DNA from: Tepidimonas taiwanensis
GTDB lineage: Bacteria > Pseudomonadota > Gammaproteobacteria > Burkholderiales > Burkholderiaceae_C
DNA: 64,000 bases
Assembly (NCBI RefSeq): GCF_020162115.1
Contig: NZ_CP083911.1
Coordinates: forward strand, 2,418,001 to 2,482,000
Direction of reading: 5' to 3'
Part shown: positions 34,548 through 43,413 of the stretch, piece by piece
How positions within the stretch are numbered: position 1 is the stretch's first letter
Layout of the letters: every line of letters begins with the position of its first letter
Position numbers and translations under genes: made by a program
Notes under the pieces: generated by a model
Told to the model about the DNA's origin: nothing
Databases searched by the model: none
The model's input: only the letters and a program-made list of their open reading frames with translations

Positions 34548-35138
34548 ATGCTGGACGCCCTCGACGCTCCCACGGCTCCACCGCCCCGCGCCCCCGCCGA
34601 TGCGGCGCGCCTCGTGTGGCGGGCGATGACGCCGGCCGACATTCCCCTCGTAGCCGAGGTGGCCAAGACCGCCCACGCGCACCCGTGGAAGGCACGGCAT
34701 TTCGAGGATTCGCTGGTGGCCGGGTATTGGTGTCGGATGCTCACGCTGCGGCCGGACCCGGCGAGCGACCCACGGCACTGGGTGCACGCCCCGCGCACGG
34801 CTGAGGGCCACTGGCTGCTGGGCTACCTGGTGGCGATGCCGGGAGTGGACGAGGCGCACCTGCTCGACATCACCGTGGCCCCGGCGCACCGCCGTGCGGG
34901 TTGGGGTCGCTGGATGCTGCGGGCCTTGCGCGACTGGGCCGCCCAACAAGGTGCGGCCTGCCTGTGGCTCGAGGTACGTGCCAGCAACACGGCCGCCCGC
35001 ACGCTCTACGCATCCGAAGGGTGGCAAACCGTGGGCGTGCGCCGCGGCTATTACCCCGACACGGACCAGCGGCGCGAGGACGCGATCGTGATGCGCCGCG
35101 ACCTGCCCCTCGTGGCCACGGAGGCGAACGGCCGATGA
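34548..35138 (+). CDS. rimI: Ribosomal-protein-S18-alanine N-acetyltransferase
   Basis: 196 residues. GNAT fold with the acetyl-CoA loop LDITVAPAHRRAGWGRWMLR and the C-terminal RASNTAARTLYASEGWQTVG plus RRGYYPDT, a segment typical of RimI (G-x-R-x-x-Y-Y). Acetylates the N-terminal alanine of S18. Placement directly after tsaB is the common arrangement in proteobacteria. The first 25 residues are a proline-rich extension. Overlaps the next gene by ATGA. Confidence 0.9.
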   Translation: MLDALDAPTAPPPRAPADAARLVWRAMTPADIPLVAEVAKTAHAHPWKARHFEDSLVAGYWCRMLTLRPDPASDPRHWVHAPRTAEGHWLLGYLVAMPGVDEAHLLDITVAPAHRRAGWGRWMLRALRDWAAQQGAACLWLEVRASNTAARTLYASEGWQTVGVRRGYYPDTDQRREDAIVMRRDLPLVATEANGR

Positions 35139-36217
35139 CGCTGCCGCGGGCCCTGCCGCATCTGGACGAGCGCCGCACCGCGATGCTGGCGGAGATGGGC
35201 GTATCCCCCTGGTGGGCGCCGCGCGCGCTGCTGCCGCGCCCACCGACGTCCGCGGACGCATCCACGCCAGCCGCCCGCGGGACGACGCACCGCCAGCCTC
35301 AAGCGGGATCGGCGGCCGCTGCGGCGAGCCCCGCCACCACCGCGGTCCCCGCAAGCGCCTCCCCGGCCGCCGTATCGCCATCCGACGTGCCCACACGCCC
35401 CGCCGCTATCCATCCGCCCCTCGCGGCGGATGGCAGCAGCGCGCGGGGAGCGAGCGAGCCCGCTGCCACCACCGCGCGGGGGGTGGCACTTCCAGCGCAG
35501 CCGGCCCGATCCGCGGATGTGCACGGGCCAGCGTCCGCTCCCAGCAGGCCATCGGCGCCACCGGCCAATGCGGCGGCGCTTACCGACCCCACACCGGACG
35601 CCATCGCCACCCTGGGGTGGGACGCGCTGGAGGCCGCCATCCACGCCTGCCAGCGCTGCGCGCTGGCGCAATGCCGTCAGCGGGCGGTGCCGGGCGTTGG
35701 CGACCGGCAGCCGGACTGGCTGATCGTCGGAGAGGCGCCGGGCGAGGAGGAAGACCGGCAGGGTGAGCCGTTCGTCGGGCGCGCGGGCCAGCTGCTCGAC
35801 CGGATGCTCGCGGCAATGGGCCTGCGCCGTGGTGAGGGCGTCTATATCGCCAACGTCATCAAGTGCCGCCCGCCGCGCAACCGCAACCCGGAGCCGGAGG
35901 AAATCGCCCGCTGTACGCCGTACCTGCTGCGCCAGATCGCGCTGCTGCGCCCGCGCCTCGTGCTGGCGATGGGACGCTTCGCGGCGCACACGCTGCTGGC
36001 CGAAGGCGGCTGCGACAGCCCAGAGGCGCTGCTGCGCACGCCGCTGGGGCGGCTGCGCGGGCGCGTGCACCACGCCCGGCTGGGGGAGCAGACGCTGCCG
36101 GTGATCGTCACCTACCACCCGGCCTATCTGCTGCGCAGCCCCGCCGAAAAGGCCAAGGCCTGGGCCGACCTGTGCCTGGCGCTGGAAACGGCCGATGGGC
36201 TCGGGGCGCGCGGCTAG
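35135..36217 (+). CDS. Uracil-DNA glycosylase, family 4/5 type with Fe-S cluster
   Basis: 360 residues. The catalytic domain (about residues 150-355) shows CQRCALAQCR (cluster cysteines), the active-site GEAPGEEEDRQGEPFVGRAG, the NVIKCRPPRNRNPEPEE segment, and YHPAYLLRSP near the end. It removes uracil from DNA. Residues about 28-145 are a long Ala/Pro/Thr-rich low-complexity linker with no domain, making the protein about 100 residues longer than usual for this family. Start ATG 35135 is supported by ATGA overlap with rimI. The rimI-udg neighbourhood is common in Betaproteobacteria. Confidence 0.9.
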   Translation: MTLPRALPHLDERRTAMLAEMGVSPWWAPRALLPRPPTSADASTPAARGTTHRQPQAGSAAAAASPATTAVPASASPAAVSPSDVPTRPAAIHPPLAADGSSARGASEPAATTARGVALPAQPARSADVHGPASAPSRPSAPPANAAALTDPTPDAIATLGWDALEAAIHACQRCALAQCRQRAVPGVGDRQPDWLIVGEAPGEEEDRQGEPFVGRAGQLLDRMLAAMGLRRGEGVYIANVIKCRPPRNRNPEPEEIARCTPYLLRQIALLRPRLVLAMGRFAAHTLLAEGGCDSPEALLRTPLGRLRGRVHHARLGEQTLPVIVTYHPAYLLRSPAEKAKAWADLCLALETADGLGARG

Positions 36218-36431
36218 CGGGCCACGCCACCGGCGGCAAAGCCCCGCGCGCCGGTGCGTTACGATCGAAAGTCCCGGGCGTCCATTACGGTAGAGAGGGG
36301 CTCTTGACGGATCCGGTACGAAGAGGTTTTTGACGCTCCCGCAGCGTTATGCGCTCGCAACACAAGCGGGGGGATTCAGGACAAAACCGCGCCGGCGCAA
36401 TAGCCCCCCACCGTGCCAAGCACCGATCCCT

Positions 36432-37478
36432 TCACAGGCGTCCCTCTTCCACCGCGTGGCAGGCGACGCGCACACCGCCGATGGCGCGCAGCACCGGCCG
36501 CTCGGCGCTGCAGCGCGCATTGGCGTGCGGGCAGCGCGGGTGGAAGGCGCAACCGCTGGGCGGGTTGAGCGGGTTGGGCACCTCGCCCTGCACGGGCGTG
36601 CGCGCGCGGCCGGTGTCGTGCAGCTTCGGGATCGCGTCCAGCAGCATGCGCGTGTACGGATGGCGTGGCTGCGCAAAGAGCGTGTGCTTGTCGGCCAGCT
36701 CCACCAGCCGCCCCAAGTACATCACGCCGACGTGGTCACTGACGTGGCGCACCACCGCCAGGTTGTGGCTGATGAAGAGGTAGGTCAGTCCCTGCTGGCG
36801 CTGCAGGTCTTTCATGATGTTGAGCACCTGCGCCTGCACCGACACATCCAGCGCCGAGGTCGGCTCGTCGCACACCAGAAAATCCGGCCGCGTGGCCAGC
36901 GCGCGCGCGATCGAGATGCGCTGGCGCTGCCCGCCGGAGAACTGGTGCGGGTACTTGACCATGTCGTGCGGGCTCAGGCCCACCGAGCGCAGCAGCTCCC
37001 CCACGCGCTCGCGCAGCGCCGCCGCGTCGGTCATCAGCCCATGCTCGCGCAGTGGCTCGGCGACGATGTCCTCCACGCGCCAGCGCGGGTTCAAGCTGGC
37101 GTACGGGTCTTGGAAGATCATTTGGATGCGCCGGCGCAGCTGGCGGCCTGGCGCGCTGGCGTACGCCGCGTGCGCGTCCTGCCCGTCGAACAGAAAACGT
37201 CCGCGCGTGGGGGTGTACAGGCCCACCAGCAGGCGCGCGACGGTGCTCTTGCCGCAGCCGGACTCGCCCACCAGCGCCAGCGTCTGACCGCGCGCGATCT
37301 CGAAGCTGACGCCGTCGACGGCATGCAGCAGCTGGCGCGGCTTGCGCTCCAGCACGCGGTTGAGCCACGGCACCGACACGTCGAAGGTGCGCGCCAGGTC
37401 TTCCACGACCACCAGCGGGGCGGTCGCACCGGCTTGCGCCGCGCGAGGGGCGGCGTTTTCCATCACAGCGGTACTCAT
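36432..37478 (-). CDS. dppF: Dipeptide ABC transporter ATP-binding protein DppF
   Basis: 348 residues. ABC ATPase motifs: Walker A LVGESGCGKST, Q-loop MIFQDPYASLNPRW, signature HQFSGGQRQR, Walker B FLVCDEPTSALD and H-loop LFISHNLA. The C-terminal oligopeptide-transporter extension has GCAFHPRCPHANARC. Last gene of the dpp operon; the ATG at 37478 overlaps the dppD stop by four bases. With DppD it forms the ATPase pair energising peptide import. Confidence 0.94.
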   Translation of the reverse strand: MSTAVMENAAPRAAQAGATAPLVVVEDLARTFDVSVPWLNRVLERKPRQLLHAVDGVSFEIARGQTLALVGESGCGKSTVARLLVGLYTPTRGRFLFDGQDAHAAYASAPGRQLRRRIQMIFQDPYASLNPRWRVEDIVAEPLREHGLMTDAAALRERVGELLRSVGLSPHDMVKYPHQFSGGQRQRISIARALATRPDFLVCDEPTSALDVSVQAQVLNIMKDLQRQQGLTYLFISHNLAVVRHVSDHVGVMYLGRLVELADKHTLFAQPRHPYTRMLLDAIPKLHDTGRARTPVQGEVPNPLNPPSGCAFHPRCPHANARCSAERPVLRAIGGVRVACHAVEEGRL

Positions 37479-38479
37479 CGGGTCATCTCCGCGGCAGCCG
37501 GGGTCGCGTCGGGCGTGGCCGACTCGTGCAGCCAGCACGCGGCGCGGGTGGCGCCGGCCGGCATCAGGTGGGGGCGCTGGTCGTGGCAGCGCAGCATGGC
37601 CTTCTCGCAGCGCGGGTGGAACGCACAGCCGCGCGGGATTTCGGTCAGGCGCGGCATGGCACCGTCGATCTGGTGCAGCCGCTCGCGCTCCATCTCCATG
37701 TCCGGGATGCAGCGCATCAGCCCCGCCGTGTACGGGTGCGCGGGGTGGTGGATGACGTCGTGCACCGGCCCGATCTCGGCCACGCGGCCCGCGTACATGA
37801 CGGCCACCCGGTCGCAGGTCTCGGCGATGACGCCCATGTCGTGCGTGACCAGCATTACGGCCGCGCCGCGCTCGCGGCAGATGCGCTTGAGCAGCGTGAT
37901 GATTTGCGCCTGGATCGAGACGTCCAGCGCCGTGGTGGGCTCGTCGGCCACCACCAGCTGCGGCTCGGCGGCGAGCGCCAGCGCGATGACCACCCGCTGG
38001 CGCATGCCGCCGGAGAACTGGTGCGGGTAGTGGTCGATGCGCTGCTCCGCCGCGGGGATGCCGGTTTCCTGCAGCAGCCGGATGGCGCGCGCGCGCGCCT
38101 CGGCAGGCGAGACGTCCAGGTGCGTCAGAATCGTCTCGGTCAGCTGCTGGCCGATGGTGTAGAGCGGGTTGAGCGAGGTCAGCGGGTCCTGAAAGATCGC
38201 GCCGATGCGCCGCCCGCGGATGCGCCGCATCTGCGCGGGCGGGAGGTGGTCGATGCGCTCGCCCTGCAGGCGGATCTCGCCGCCGGCGATGCGCCCCGGC
38301 GGCTCCAGCAGGCCGATGATGGCCGCGCCGGTGAGCGATTTGCCCGCGCCGGATTCGCCGACGACGCCCAGGATCTCGCCCGGCGCGATGTCGAACGAGA
38401 CGCCGTCGAGCGCGCGCAGCACGCCGCGGCGGGTGGGAAATTCCACGACCAGGTCTTTGACTTCGAGCAGTTTGTCCAT
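37475..38479 (-). CDS. dppD: Dipeptide ABC transporter ATP-binding protein DppD
   Basis: 334 residues. Walker A VVGESGAGKSL, signature HQFSGGMRQR, Walker B LVVADEPTTALD, H-loop MLVTHDMG, and the oligopeptide C-terminal motif GCAFHPRCEKAMLRC. Starts at ATG 38479 (MDKLLEVKDLVVEFP), 19 bases after dppC. Partner of DppF. Confidence 0.94.
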   Translation of the reverse strand: MDKLLEVKDLVVEFPTRRGVLRALDGVSFDIAPGEILGVVGESGAGKSLTGAAIIGLLEPPGRIAGGEIRLQGERIDHLPPAQMRRIRGRRIGAIFQDPLTSLNPLYTIGQQLTETILTHLDVSPAEARARAIRLLQETGIPAAEQRIDHYPHQFSGGMRQRVVIALALAAEPQLVVADEPTTALDVSIQAQIITLLKRICRERGAAVMLVTHDMGVIAETCDRVAVMYAGRVAEIGPVHDVIHHPAHPYTAGLMRCIPDMEMERERLHQIDGAMPRLTEIPRGCAFHPRCEKAMLRCHDQRPHLMPAGATRAACWLHESATPDATPAAAEMTR

Positions 38480-38498
38480 GTCGGTGGCCTCCCCGGGG

Positions 38499-39416
38499 TC
38501 AGCGCAGGCGCGGGTTGAGCGCATCGCGCAGCCAGTCGCCCAGCAGGTTGACGCTAAGGGCAATGAGCACCAGCATCACGCCGGGGAAGATGGTGATCCA
38601 CCACTCGCCGGAGAACAGGTAGTCGTTGCCGATGCGGATCAGCGTGCCCAGCGACGGCGACGTCGGCGGCGCGCCGACCCCGAGAAAGCTCAGCGTCGCC
38701 TCGGTGATGATGGCGGTGGCCACCTGGATCGTGGCCAGCACCAGCACAGGCCCCAGCACGTTGGGCAGCACGTGGCGGCGCATGATGCGCAGCGGCGACA
38801 CGCCGATGACGCGCGCCGCCTGCACGTACTCCTTCTGCCGCTCGACCAGCGTCGAGCCGCGCACCGTGCGCGCGTACTGCACCCAGCCGGTCAGCGTGAT
38901 CGACAGGATCAACACGCCAAAGGCGAGCGTCTCGTGCGCGTTGGGAAACAGCGCCCGCCCGACCCCGGCGATCAGCAGCGCGATCAGAATGGCCGGAAAC
39001 GACAGCATCACGTCGCACAGGCGCATCAGCACGCCGTCCACCCAGCCGCCCAGAAAGCCCGCCAGCAGGCCCAGCGTCACGCCCAGCAGCACCGACAGCA
39101 CCACCGAGGCCAGGCCGACGAACAGCGAGATACGCGCGCCGTAGATCAGCGCCGACAGGATGTCGCGCCCCTGGTCGTCGGTGCCCAACGGGTACTCCCA
39201 TCGCCCCTCGGGATACCACGCCGGCGGCAAGCGCGCACTGCCGAGGTCGAGGCTCGCCAGATCGAACGGATTATGCGGCGCCACCCAGGGCGCGAACAAC
39301 GCCGCCAGGCCGCACACGAGCGCGATCAGCGCCGCGACGATGGCCGTCGGTGACGACCGAAAGCTGTAACCGATGTCGCTGTCCCACCAGCGCATCCACC
39401 AGGATTGGGTCAACAT
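38499..39416 (-). CDS. dppC: Dipeptide ABC transporter permease DppC
   Basis: 305 residues, with an N-terminal OppC-type cytoplasmic segment, six hydrophobic helices and the permease loop EYVQAARVIGVSPLRIMRRH with the E-A-A-x-x-x-G-like interaction site for the ATPase. LGTDDQGRDILSALIYGARI is the DppC/OppC signature. Follows dppB after 28 bases. Confidence 0.94.
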   Translation of the reverse strand: MLTQSWWMRWWDSDIGYSFRSSPTAIVAALIALVCGLAALFAPWVAPHNPFDLASLDLGSARLPPAWYPEGRWEYPLGTDDQGRDILSALIYGARISLFVGLASVVLSVLLGVTLGLLAGFLGGWVDGVLMRLCDVMLSFPAILIALLIAGVGRALFPNAHETLAFGVLILSITLTGWVQYARTVRGSTLVERQKEYVQAARVIGVSPLRIMRRHVLPNVLGPVLVLATIQVATAIITEATLSFLGVGAPPTSPSLGTLIRIGNDYLFSGEWWITIFPGVMLVLIALSVNLLGDWLRDALNPRLR

Positions 39417-39444
39417 ATCCTTCCTTTGTGAGGAGGCATCGCCG

Positions 39445-40425
39445 TCAGTGGCCGCCGGCCTTGTCGAGGCGCAGGCGCGGATCGACGGCGAAATACAGCA
39501 GATCGACGATCAGGTTGATGACGACGAAAATGAGCGCGATCAGGCACAGGTAGGCCGCCATCACCGGGATGTCGGCGAACGTCACCGCCTGGATGAACAG
39601 CAGCCCCATGCCGGGCCACTGAAACACCGTCTCGGTGATGATCGCAAAGGCGATCAGGCCGCCAAGCTGCAGGCCCGTGATCGTCATCACCGGCACCAGC
39701 GTGTTCTTCAGCGCGTGGCCGAAGTGCACCGCGCGGTCGCTCAAGCCCCGAGCGCGCGCGAACTTGATGTAGTCGGTGCGCAGCACCTCCAGCATCTCGG
39801 CGCGCACCAGCCGCATGATGAGGGTGAGCTGGAAGATCGCCAGCGTCACCGCCGGCAGCACCAGGTGGTGCCAGCCCTTGGCCGTCAGCAGCCCGGTGGT
39901 CCACCCCCCCAGATCGACCACCTCACCGCGGCCGAAGCTCGGAAACCACCCGAGGTGCACCGCGAACACGAGGATCAGCAAGATGCCGATCAGAAACGTC
40001 GGCAGCGACACCCCGAGCAGCGAGATCGTCATGAACACCTGGGCGAGGAAAGTGCCGCGGCGCAGCGCCGCGTACACGCCCATCGGGATGCCGACGAGCA
40101 GCGCGAGCGTGGCCGCGACCAGCGCCAGCTCCAGCGTCGCGGGAAAGCGCTCGGCGATGAGCTGCGCCACCGGCACGCCCTGGTGGATGCTCATCCCGAA
40201 ATTGCCCTGCAGCGCGTGCCACACGAAGCGGCCGAACTGCACGTAAAACGGCTGGTCCAGCCCCAGCTCGGCGCGCGCCTCGGCCACCTGCTCCGGGGTG
40301 GCGTCCTGCCCCAGGATCTGCAACACCGGGTCACCGACGTACTGAAACAGCATGAACGCGACGAAGGCCACGGTCAGCATGACCAGCGCCGCTTGCGCCA
40401 GCCGGCGCAGAATGAAAGCCAACAT
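39445..40425 (-). CDS. dppB: Dipeptide ABC transporter permease DppB
   Basis: 326 residues from ATG 40425 (MLAFILRRLAQAALVMLTVA). Six membrane helices, the family segment GLDQPFYVQFGRFVWHALQG and the ATPase-contact loop DYIKFARARGLSDRAVHFGH. Pairs with DppC to form the inner-membrane channel. A strong hairpin separates it from dppA. Confidence 0.94.
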   Translation of the reverse strand: MLAFILRRLAQAALVMLTVAFVAFMLFQYVGDPVLQILGQDATPEQVAEARAELGLDQPFYVQFGRFVWHALQGNFGMSIHQGVPVAQLIAERFPATLELALVAATLALLVGIPMGVYAALRRGTFLAQVFMTISLLGVSLPTFLIGILLILVFAVHLGWFPSFGRGEVVDLGGWTTGLLTAKGWHHLVLPAVTLAIFQLTLIMRLVRAEMLEVLRTDYIKFARARGLSDRAVHFGHALKNTLVPVMTITGLQLGGLIAFAIITETVFQWPGMGLLFIQAVTFADIPVMAAYLCLIALIFVVINLIVDLLYFAVDPRLRLDKAGGH

Positions 40426-40437
40426 GCCAGCACTCCA

Positions 40438-40463
40438 ACGGGCGGCACTGCCGTGCCGCCCGT
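40438..40463 (-). promoter_or_regulatory. Intercistronic hairpin between dppA and dppB
   Basis: Perfect 11-base arms ACGGGCGGCAC (40438-40448) and GTGCCGCCCGT (40453-40463) with a four-base loop, located 12 bases before the dppB start. No T-run follows on the minus strand. The usual role of such hairpins is to protect the upstream binding-protein mRNA, giving more DppA than permease. Confidence 0.65.
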
Positions 40464-40541
40464 CCAAAACGGTGGGCGCCCTGCCGCGCACCGCTGCCAC
40501 GAAGGGCAGACGACAGCGGCCGAGCGCGGATCAGCGCAACC

Positions 40542-42134
40542 TCAGTTGACCTTGAGCACGCGCCAGTCGATGCGGTTGTCGGCGCGGTGCACGACGTCGA
40601 TCGACTTCTTCATCGCCCACGGAATGATCTGGTTGTGCAGCGGGATGTGCGCCACGTCGTCGTTTTGCAGCTGCAGCGCCTCGGTCAGCAGGCGCGGCCG
40701 GATGTACGGGTCGGTTTCCGTCTTGGCGCGGTCGATGATCGCGTCCATCTTCGGGTTGCTGTAGCGGCCCACGTTGTAGTTGCCGTCACCGCCCGGCCCC
40801 GGTGTGTGCAGCAGCGACTGCAGCGTGTACATCGCATCGAATGTGGGCACCCCCCAGCCCAGCATGTAAATGCTGGCCTCGTAGCGCTGGATCATCGGAA
40901 AGTACGTCACCAGCGGCATCGTGCGCAGCTTGGCCTTCACGCCGATCTTGGCCCACATCGCCGCCACCGCCTGGCAGATCTGCTCGTCGTTGATGTAGCG
41001 GTTGTTGGGACAAGCGAAGTCGACCTCGAAACCGTCCTTGTAGCCGGCGTCGGCCAGCAGCTTCTTGGCCGCCTCGACGTCGTATGGATAGCGCTTGTGC
41101 ACCGACTCGCTCCAGCCCGCCACCTGCGGTGCCACGAGGGCACCGGTGGGCTGGCTCAAGCCGCGCATGGTCACGCGCCGGATGGTCTCGATGTCGATCG
41201 CCTGGTACAGCGCCTTGCGCACGCGCACGTCCTTCAGCGGGTTCTTGCCCTTGACGTTGCTGCCCGGCAGCTCGTCGCGGTGCTGGTCCATACCGAAGAA
41301 GATGGTGCGGTTTTCGACGCCGTCGATGACCTTGAGATTCGGGTTGTTGCGCAGGCGCGGCAGGTCCTGCGGCGTCGGATCGAGCACGAAGTCCACCTCA
41401 CCCGACAGCAGCGCGGCCATGCGTGTGGCGTCCGACTTGATCGGGTTGTAGACGATCTGCGTGACGTTGGTGTCGAGCTTGCCCCAGTAGTTGGGGTTGC
41501 GCTCCAGCACGATACGCTGCTCGGGCACCCACTCTTTGAGCACGTAGGGGCCGGTGCCGTTGGCGTTGCGGTGCGCAAAGGTCTCTTCCGTACCCTTCAT
41601 ATCCTTGGGCTCGATGGATTTGTTCTTTTCCGCCCACGCCTTGCTCATCATGCGCAGCTCCGTGAGCTGGTTGAGCAGCACGGGGTTGGGCCCCTTGGTG
41701 AAGATGTCGACGGTGTGCGCGTCGACCTTGACCACCTTGTCGATGCCCTGCGTGTAGATGGTGAAGTTGGACGTCTTGGCCATCGCGCGCTGGATCGAGA
41801 ACACCACGTCGTCCGCCGTGAACGGGCTGCCGTCGTGGAACTTGACCCCCTTGCGCAGGTTCAGGCGCAGCTGCGTCGGGCTGACCTCGCGCCACGACTC
41901 GGCCAGCACCGGTTCGACCTTGAAGGTCTTGCTGTTGTAGTACACGAGCGACTCGTACACCGCGGCGTGGATGCCGTTTTGCAGGCCATTGTTCTGCGTG
42001 TGGATATCCCACGTCGTGATATCGCCCGCGCTGGACCACTTGAACGGCTTGGCGTGCGCGGCGGACAGGCCCAGCGCCAGCGCGGCCCCGGCGGCCAACA
42101 GCATCGGCTTCAGGCGAAAACGGGTGTGTGCCAT
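40542..42134 (-). CDS. dppA: Periplasmic dipeptide-binding protein DppA
   Basis: 530 residues with a signal peptide (cleavage after AHA, about residue 28: LLAAGAALALGLSAAHA). SBP_bac_5 features: VYESLVYYNSKTFKVEPVLA, LRLNLRKGVKFHDGSPFTAD, GTGPYVLKEWVPEQRIVLER and NPNYWG. Captures peptides in the periplasm and delivers them to DppBC. ATG 42134 has GGAGG nine bases upstream. First gene of the operon. The closest alternatives in this family bind glutathione, nickel or heme, so peptide is the default inference. Confidence 0.9.
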   Translation of the reverse strand: MAHTRFRLKPMLLAAGAALALGLSAAHAKPFKWSSAGDITTWDIHTQNNGLQNGIHAAVYESLVYYNSKTFKVEPVLAESWREVSPTQLRLNLRKGVKFHDGSPFTADDVVFSIQRAMAKTSNFTIYTQGIDKVVKVDAHTVDIFTKGPNPVLLNQLTELRMMSKAWAEKNKSIEPKDMKGTEETFAHRNANGTGPYVLKEWVPEQRIVLERNPNYWGKLDTNVTQIVYNPIKSDATRMAALLSGEVDFVLDPTPQDLPRLRNNPNLKVIDGVENRTIFFGMDQHRDELPGSNVKGKNPLKDVRVRKALYQAIDIETIRRVTMRGLSQPTGALVAPQVAGWSESVHKRYPYDVEAAKKLLADAGYKDGFEVDFACPNNRYINDEQICQAVAAMWAKIGVKAKLRTMPLVTYFPMIQRYEASIYMLGWGVPTFDAMYTLQSLLHTPGPGGDGNYNVGRYSNPKMDAIIDRAKTETDPYIRPRLLTEALQLQNDDVAHIPLHNQIIPWAMKKSIDVVHRADNRIDWRVLKVN

Positions 42135-42306
42135 GCGAAAACCTCCGAATATGAACATCCCGTTACTATGCCCGAGTCGCCGGGCCGTTTCGGCACGGGT
42201 TTACCCGTAACCCCAACCCTCGCGGGAGATACGCCGCACCACGCCCGCCGAGCATGTCGTCCCGACGACACACGGGATGTGCCGCCGATGCGCCGCGAAC
42301 GGGCCG

Positions 42307-43371
42307 TTACGCCGGCTCGCCCAGCGACACGCCGATCTGGCGCGCGGCGCGCAACAGCGGGTGGTCCTGCGGCACGCAGCGGCTGCCGTGCGCGACGGCC
42401 GCCAGCGACACGCTGGTCAGCCGCCCTTCCTGCAGCGTGACCATGCGGTCGAACGCGCCCTGCATGACGAGCTGCGCGGCCTCGTTGCCGAATTGCGTGG
42501 CCAGCACGCGGTCGAACGGCGTGGGCGCGCCGCCGCGCTGCACGTGACCGAGGACGGTAGCGCGCACCTCGACGTCGAGCCGCACTTCCAGCGCTTCGCG
42601 CAGCGCGTGTGCGACACCGCCGAGCCGGATCGGATCGGGGCTGTCGGCGATGCGCCGCTGCACGGTCAGCTCACCGCCGATCGGCTTGGCCCCTTCGCCG
42701 ATGCAGATGAGCGTGTAGCGCTGGCGCTGCGCGCGCGCGCGGCACACCGCTGCGACCGCCTCGACGTCGTAGTCGATCTCGGGCAACAAAATGACATCGG
42801 CCGCGCCGGCCAACCCCGCCTCCAGCGCGATCCACCCCGCGTAGCGCCCCATCGTTTCGACGATCATCACGCGCCCGTGGCTCTCCGCGGTCGTCTGCAG
42901 CCGCTCGATGGCTTCGGTCACGGTGGCCACCGCCGTGTCGAAGCCGAAGCTGCGCTCGCAGCCCAGGATATCGTTGTCGATGGTCTTGGGCACGCCGACG
43001 ATGGGCAGCCCGCGCTGGCTGAGTCCGTGCGCGATCGCCATGCTGCCGTCACCGCCGATCACCACCAGCGCCTGCAGACCGAGCGCGCGCGCGTGCTCGA
43101 GGACGCGCGCGGTGTCGGCCTCGCTGCGCAGCGGGTTGGCGCGGTTGCTGGTCCCGAGGATCGTGCCGCCGCGCATCAAGATGCCGCTGACCGACTCCCA
43201 CGTCAGCTCGCGCACGCGCGGCGCGGCTTCCATCAGGCCCGCAAAGCCATCGGCGATGCCGATGACGGTGGCACCGCACTGGCGCATCAGCGACTTGGCC
43301 ACCGCGCGGATGACCGCATTGAGTCCGGGGCAGTCGCCGCCGCCGGTGAGGATGCCGATACGCAACGCCAT
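42307..43371 (-). CDS. pfkA: 6-phosphofructokinase
   Basis: 354 residues. ILTGGGDCPGLNAVIR at residues 7-22 binds the nucleotide; VVIGGDGSM and VGVPKTIDNDI form the donor and catalytic sites; VETMGRYAGWIALEAGLA follows. The Gly in GGDG argues for ATP as phosphoryl donor, while the Lys in PKTIDND (Gly in classical PfkA) is shared with pyrophosphate-type enzymes. The G/K combination is known from ATP-dependent enzymes of the group III PFKs. Stands 42 bases upstream of mltA on the same strand. Confidence 0.92.
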   Translation of the reverse strand: MALRIGILTGGGDCPGLNAVIRAVAKSLMRQCGATVIGIADGFAGLMEAAPRVRELTWESVSGILMRGGTILGTSNRANPLRSEADTARVLEHARALGLQALVVIGGDGSMAIAHGLSQRGLPIVGVPKTIDNDILGCERSFGFDTAVATVTEAIERLQTTAESHGRVMIVETMGRYAGWIALEAGLAGAADVILLPEIDYDVEAVAAVCRARAQRQRYTLICIGEGAKPIGGELTVQRRIADSPDPIRLGGVAHALREALEVRLDVEVRATVLGHVQRGGAPTPFDRVLATQFGNEAAQLVMQGAFDRMVTLQEGRLTSVSLAAVAHGSRCVPQDHPLLRAARQIGVSLGEPA

Positions 43372-43413
43372 GGGAGTCTTACGTGAAGAGTTCGTGGAGG
43401 GCCGCTGGATGGG

